Shown one piece after another: positions 5,741-6,750 of a DNA stretch of 6,750 bases. The notes beneath the pieces were generated by a model, which had not been told where the DNA came from, did no database searches, and was given only the letters and a program-made list of their open reading frames with translations. Source of the DNA: an uncultured bacterium (GTDB taxonomy: Bacteria > Actinomycetota > Coriobacteriia > Coriobacteriales > Coriobacteriaceae); contig CAJMMA010000075.1 in assembly GCA_905214435.1 (NCBI GenBank), forward strand, positions 1-6,750, written 5' to 3'. The stretch's first letter is position 1. The number at the start of each line of letters is the position of its first letter. Position numbers and translations under genes: made by a program.

Positions 5741-6427
5741 ATGATCGTCGCCATCGATGGCCCCGCCGGTTCCGGCAAGTCCACCATCGCCAAGGAGATC
5801 GCCCGCCAGCTGGGCTTTAACAAGCTCGATACGGGAGCCATGTATCGCGCCGTCACGTTCGCCGCGCTCGACCGCGGCATCGACCTGGACGACGAGGCGG
5901 CCATCGACGCCCTCGCCGAGCAGATCGAAATCCGCTTTACCAACGGAACTGGCGAAGACACGCGCCTGACCATTGACGGCAAGGACGCCTCGGCTGCCAT
6001 TCGCACCCCGCAGGTCGACGCCAACGTGTCCAAGGTCTCGGCCTACCCGGGCGTGCGCGCGGCCATGCTCATCCATCAGCGCCGCGCCGCAGAGGACCGC
6101 GATATCGTGGCCGAGGGTCGCGACATCGGAACCGTCGTGTTCCCCAACGCGCAAGTCAAGGTCTTCCTGACCGCTGACCCGCGCGAGCGCGCCCGCCGCC
6201 GCGTGCTGCAGCGCCACCAGAACGACGCCCAGCCGCTCACCACCGAGCAGCTCGAGACCGAGGTCGACGAAACCCTCGACGCCCTCAAGCAGCGCGACAA
6301 ACTCGACAGCAGCCGCGAGGTCGCACCGCTCGTGCCCGCCGAGGACGCCGTGCACGTCGACTCCACCGCCCACACCATCGACGAGGTCGTCTCGATCATC
6401 GAGGGCCTCATCAACCAAAGGAGGTAG
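5741..6427 (+). CDS. cmk: (d)CMP kinase (cytidylate kinase)
   Basis: This cytoplasmic enzyme phosphorylates CMP and dCMP with ATP, recycling cytidylates from RNA turnover and phospholipid synthesis into CDP/dCDP. The 228-residue length is standard for the family. The P-loop GPAGSGKST is at 7-15. LDTGAMYRAVT (29-39) and the IRTPQVDANVSKVSAYPGVR stretch (87-106) belong to the CMP-binding region. EGRDIGTVVFPNAQVKVFLTA (125-145) carries the catalytic-site arginine and aspartate, and the LID arginines follow in DPRERARRR. The C-terminal block RDKLDSSREVAPLVPAEDA (185-203) is also typical. The start at 5741 has AAAGGAAG (5727-5734) 6 bases upstream and places the P-loop at the expected distance from the N terminus. 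No key residue is missing. It lies between rluB and a plsC-like gene, a familiar Gram-positive order. Confidence 0.98.
   Translation: MIVAIDGPAGSGKSTIAKEIARQLGFNKLDTGAMYRAVTFAALDRGIDLDDEAAIDALAEQIEIRFTNGTGEDTRLTIDGKDASAAIRTPQVDANVSKVSAYPGVRAAMLIHQRRAAEDRDIVAEGRDIGTVVFPNAQVKVFLTADPRERARRRVLQRHQNDAQPLTTEQLETEVDETLDALKQRDKLDSSREVAPLVPAEDAVHVDSTAHTIDEVVSIIEGLINQRR
6417..6425 (+). promoter_or_regulatory. Ribosome binding site of the plsC-like gene, over the cmk stop
   Basis: AAAGGAGGT forms the last two arginine codons and the first base of the cmk stop codon, 5 bases before ATG 6431. This near-perfect site fixes the acyltransferase start and implies that the two genes share a transcript. Confidence 0.8.
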
Positions 6428-6430
6428 CCC

Positions 6431-6750
6431 ATGCGCCTGTTTAAGCAGACGCCCGAGGATTATTACAACGCCCCCTACGCCGAATTCCCGGCGCTCATAC
6501 GCGCCGTCGTCGTGGTGGTCATGGCTATTCTGTGGGTCTTCTCCAAGCTCATGTGGCGCTGGAAGGTCGAAGACGTCGACCTGCTGTTTGAGCGCCAGGA
6601 AGGCCGCGGCAGCGTGGTCATCTGCAACCACACCTCGATGGCCGAGTTGCTGGCCGTGGAGACGGCACTGTTCTTTGGCGGCCGCCGTGTGCGCCCCATC
6701 TTTAAGTCCGAGTTCGCCAAGAGCAAGATTGTGCGCTGGGCCTTTAGCCG
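6431..6750 (+). CDS. plsC: 1-acyl-sn-glycerol-3-phosphate acyltransferase, PlsC-like (3' end outside window)
   Basis: Only the first 106 codons are present; the frame stays open to the window edge. PlsC-type enzymes transfer an acyl chain to lysophosphatidic acid at the inner face of the membrane, giving phosphatidic acid for phospholipid synthesis. A hydrophobic segment at about 19-41 (VVVVVMAILWVF core) is the expected membrane anchor. The acyltransferase motif I is VVICNHTSMAE (62-72), with the catalytic H67. The normal HX4D is HX4E here, with E72 in the aspartate position. The RPIFKSEFAKSKIVRWAF stretch (88-105) matches the usual K-x-E block after motif I. The substrate-binding motifs III and IV lie beyond the window. 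The gene begins 3 bases after the cmk stop. The fold assignment is secure; the exact acyl acceptor is inferred from family and context. Confidence 0.88.
   Translation, partial: MRLFKQTPEDYYNAPYAEFPALIRAVVVVVMAILWVFSKLMWRWKVEDVDLLFERQEGRGSVVICNHTSMAELLAVETALFFGGRRVRPIFKSEFAKSKIVRWAFS

Noticed and set aside
5717..6631. 304-codon minus-strand open frame opposite cmk and plsC
   Set aside because: It covers the complements of two well-supported genes and shows no domain or ribosome binding site.

Overview
The window is a dense block of co-oriented (+ strand) housekeeping genes from a GC-rich bacterium with near-consensus Shine-Dalgarno sites (AAAGGAGG type). GC richness, strong C/G preference at third codon positions, and the order scpA-scpB-rluB-cmk-plsC fit an actinobacterium of the class Coriobacteriia. 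Collinsella or a close relative is my best guess. That placement rests on gene order and general sequence character, not on a database comparison. I see no mobile elements, tRNA or rRNA genes, CRISPR arrays or phage genes.

Region 1 (1-81) is a short leader. It holds a clean intrinsic terminator hairpin (GCAA loop, six Ts) ending only 31 bases before the first gene. Region 2 (82-3091) carries three tightly packed genes: an ABC-F translation-factor ATPase with a C-terminal coiled coil, a 98-residue membrane protein of unknown function whose GTG start lies inside the ABC-F gene, and an M50 (site-2 protease type) zinc metalloprotease. Region 3 (3092-3175) is the main intergenic gap. It has a possible promoter, two stem-loops and a strong ribosome binding site. 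Region 4 (3176-6750) carries scpA, scpB, rluB, cmk and the 5' part of a plsC-like acyltransferase that runs off the right edge.

The second block looks like one operon. scpA and scpB are 11 bases apart, scpB and rluB overlap by 14 bases, cmk follows rluB after 66 bases, and the plsC ribosome binding site lies over the cmk stop codon. The products serve growth-linked functions: ScpA and ScpB are the non-SMC subunits of the chromosome-organising condensin, RluB pseudouridylates 23S rRNA, Cmk recycles CMP/dCMP for nucleic acid and CDP-lipid synthesis, and PlsC-type enzymes make phosphatidic acid. The smc gene is not in the window.

I found no convincing new multi-gene system. The points most worth a second look are the uncharacterised 98-residue membrane protein between the ABC-F and protease genes, an HX4E instead of HX4D catalytic motif in the acyltransferase, the placement of the terminator immediately upstream of the ABC-F gene (possible attenuator), and a stem-loop predicted at the very 5' end of the scpA operon transcript.
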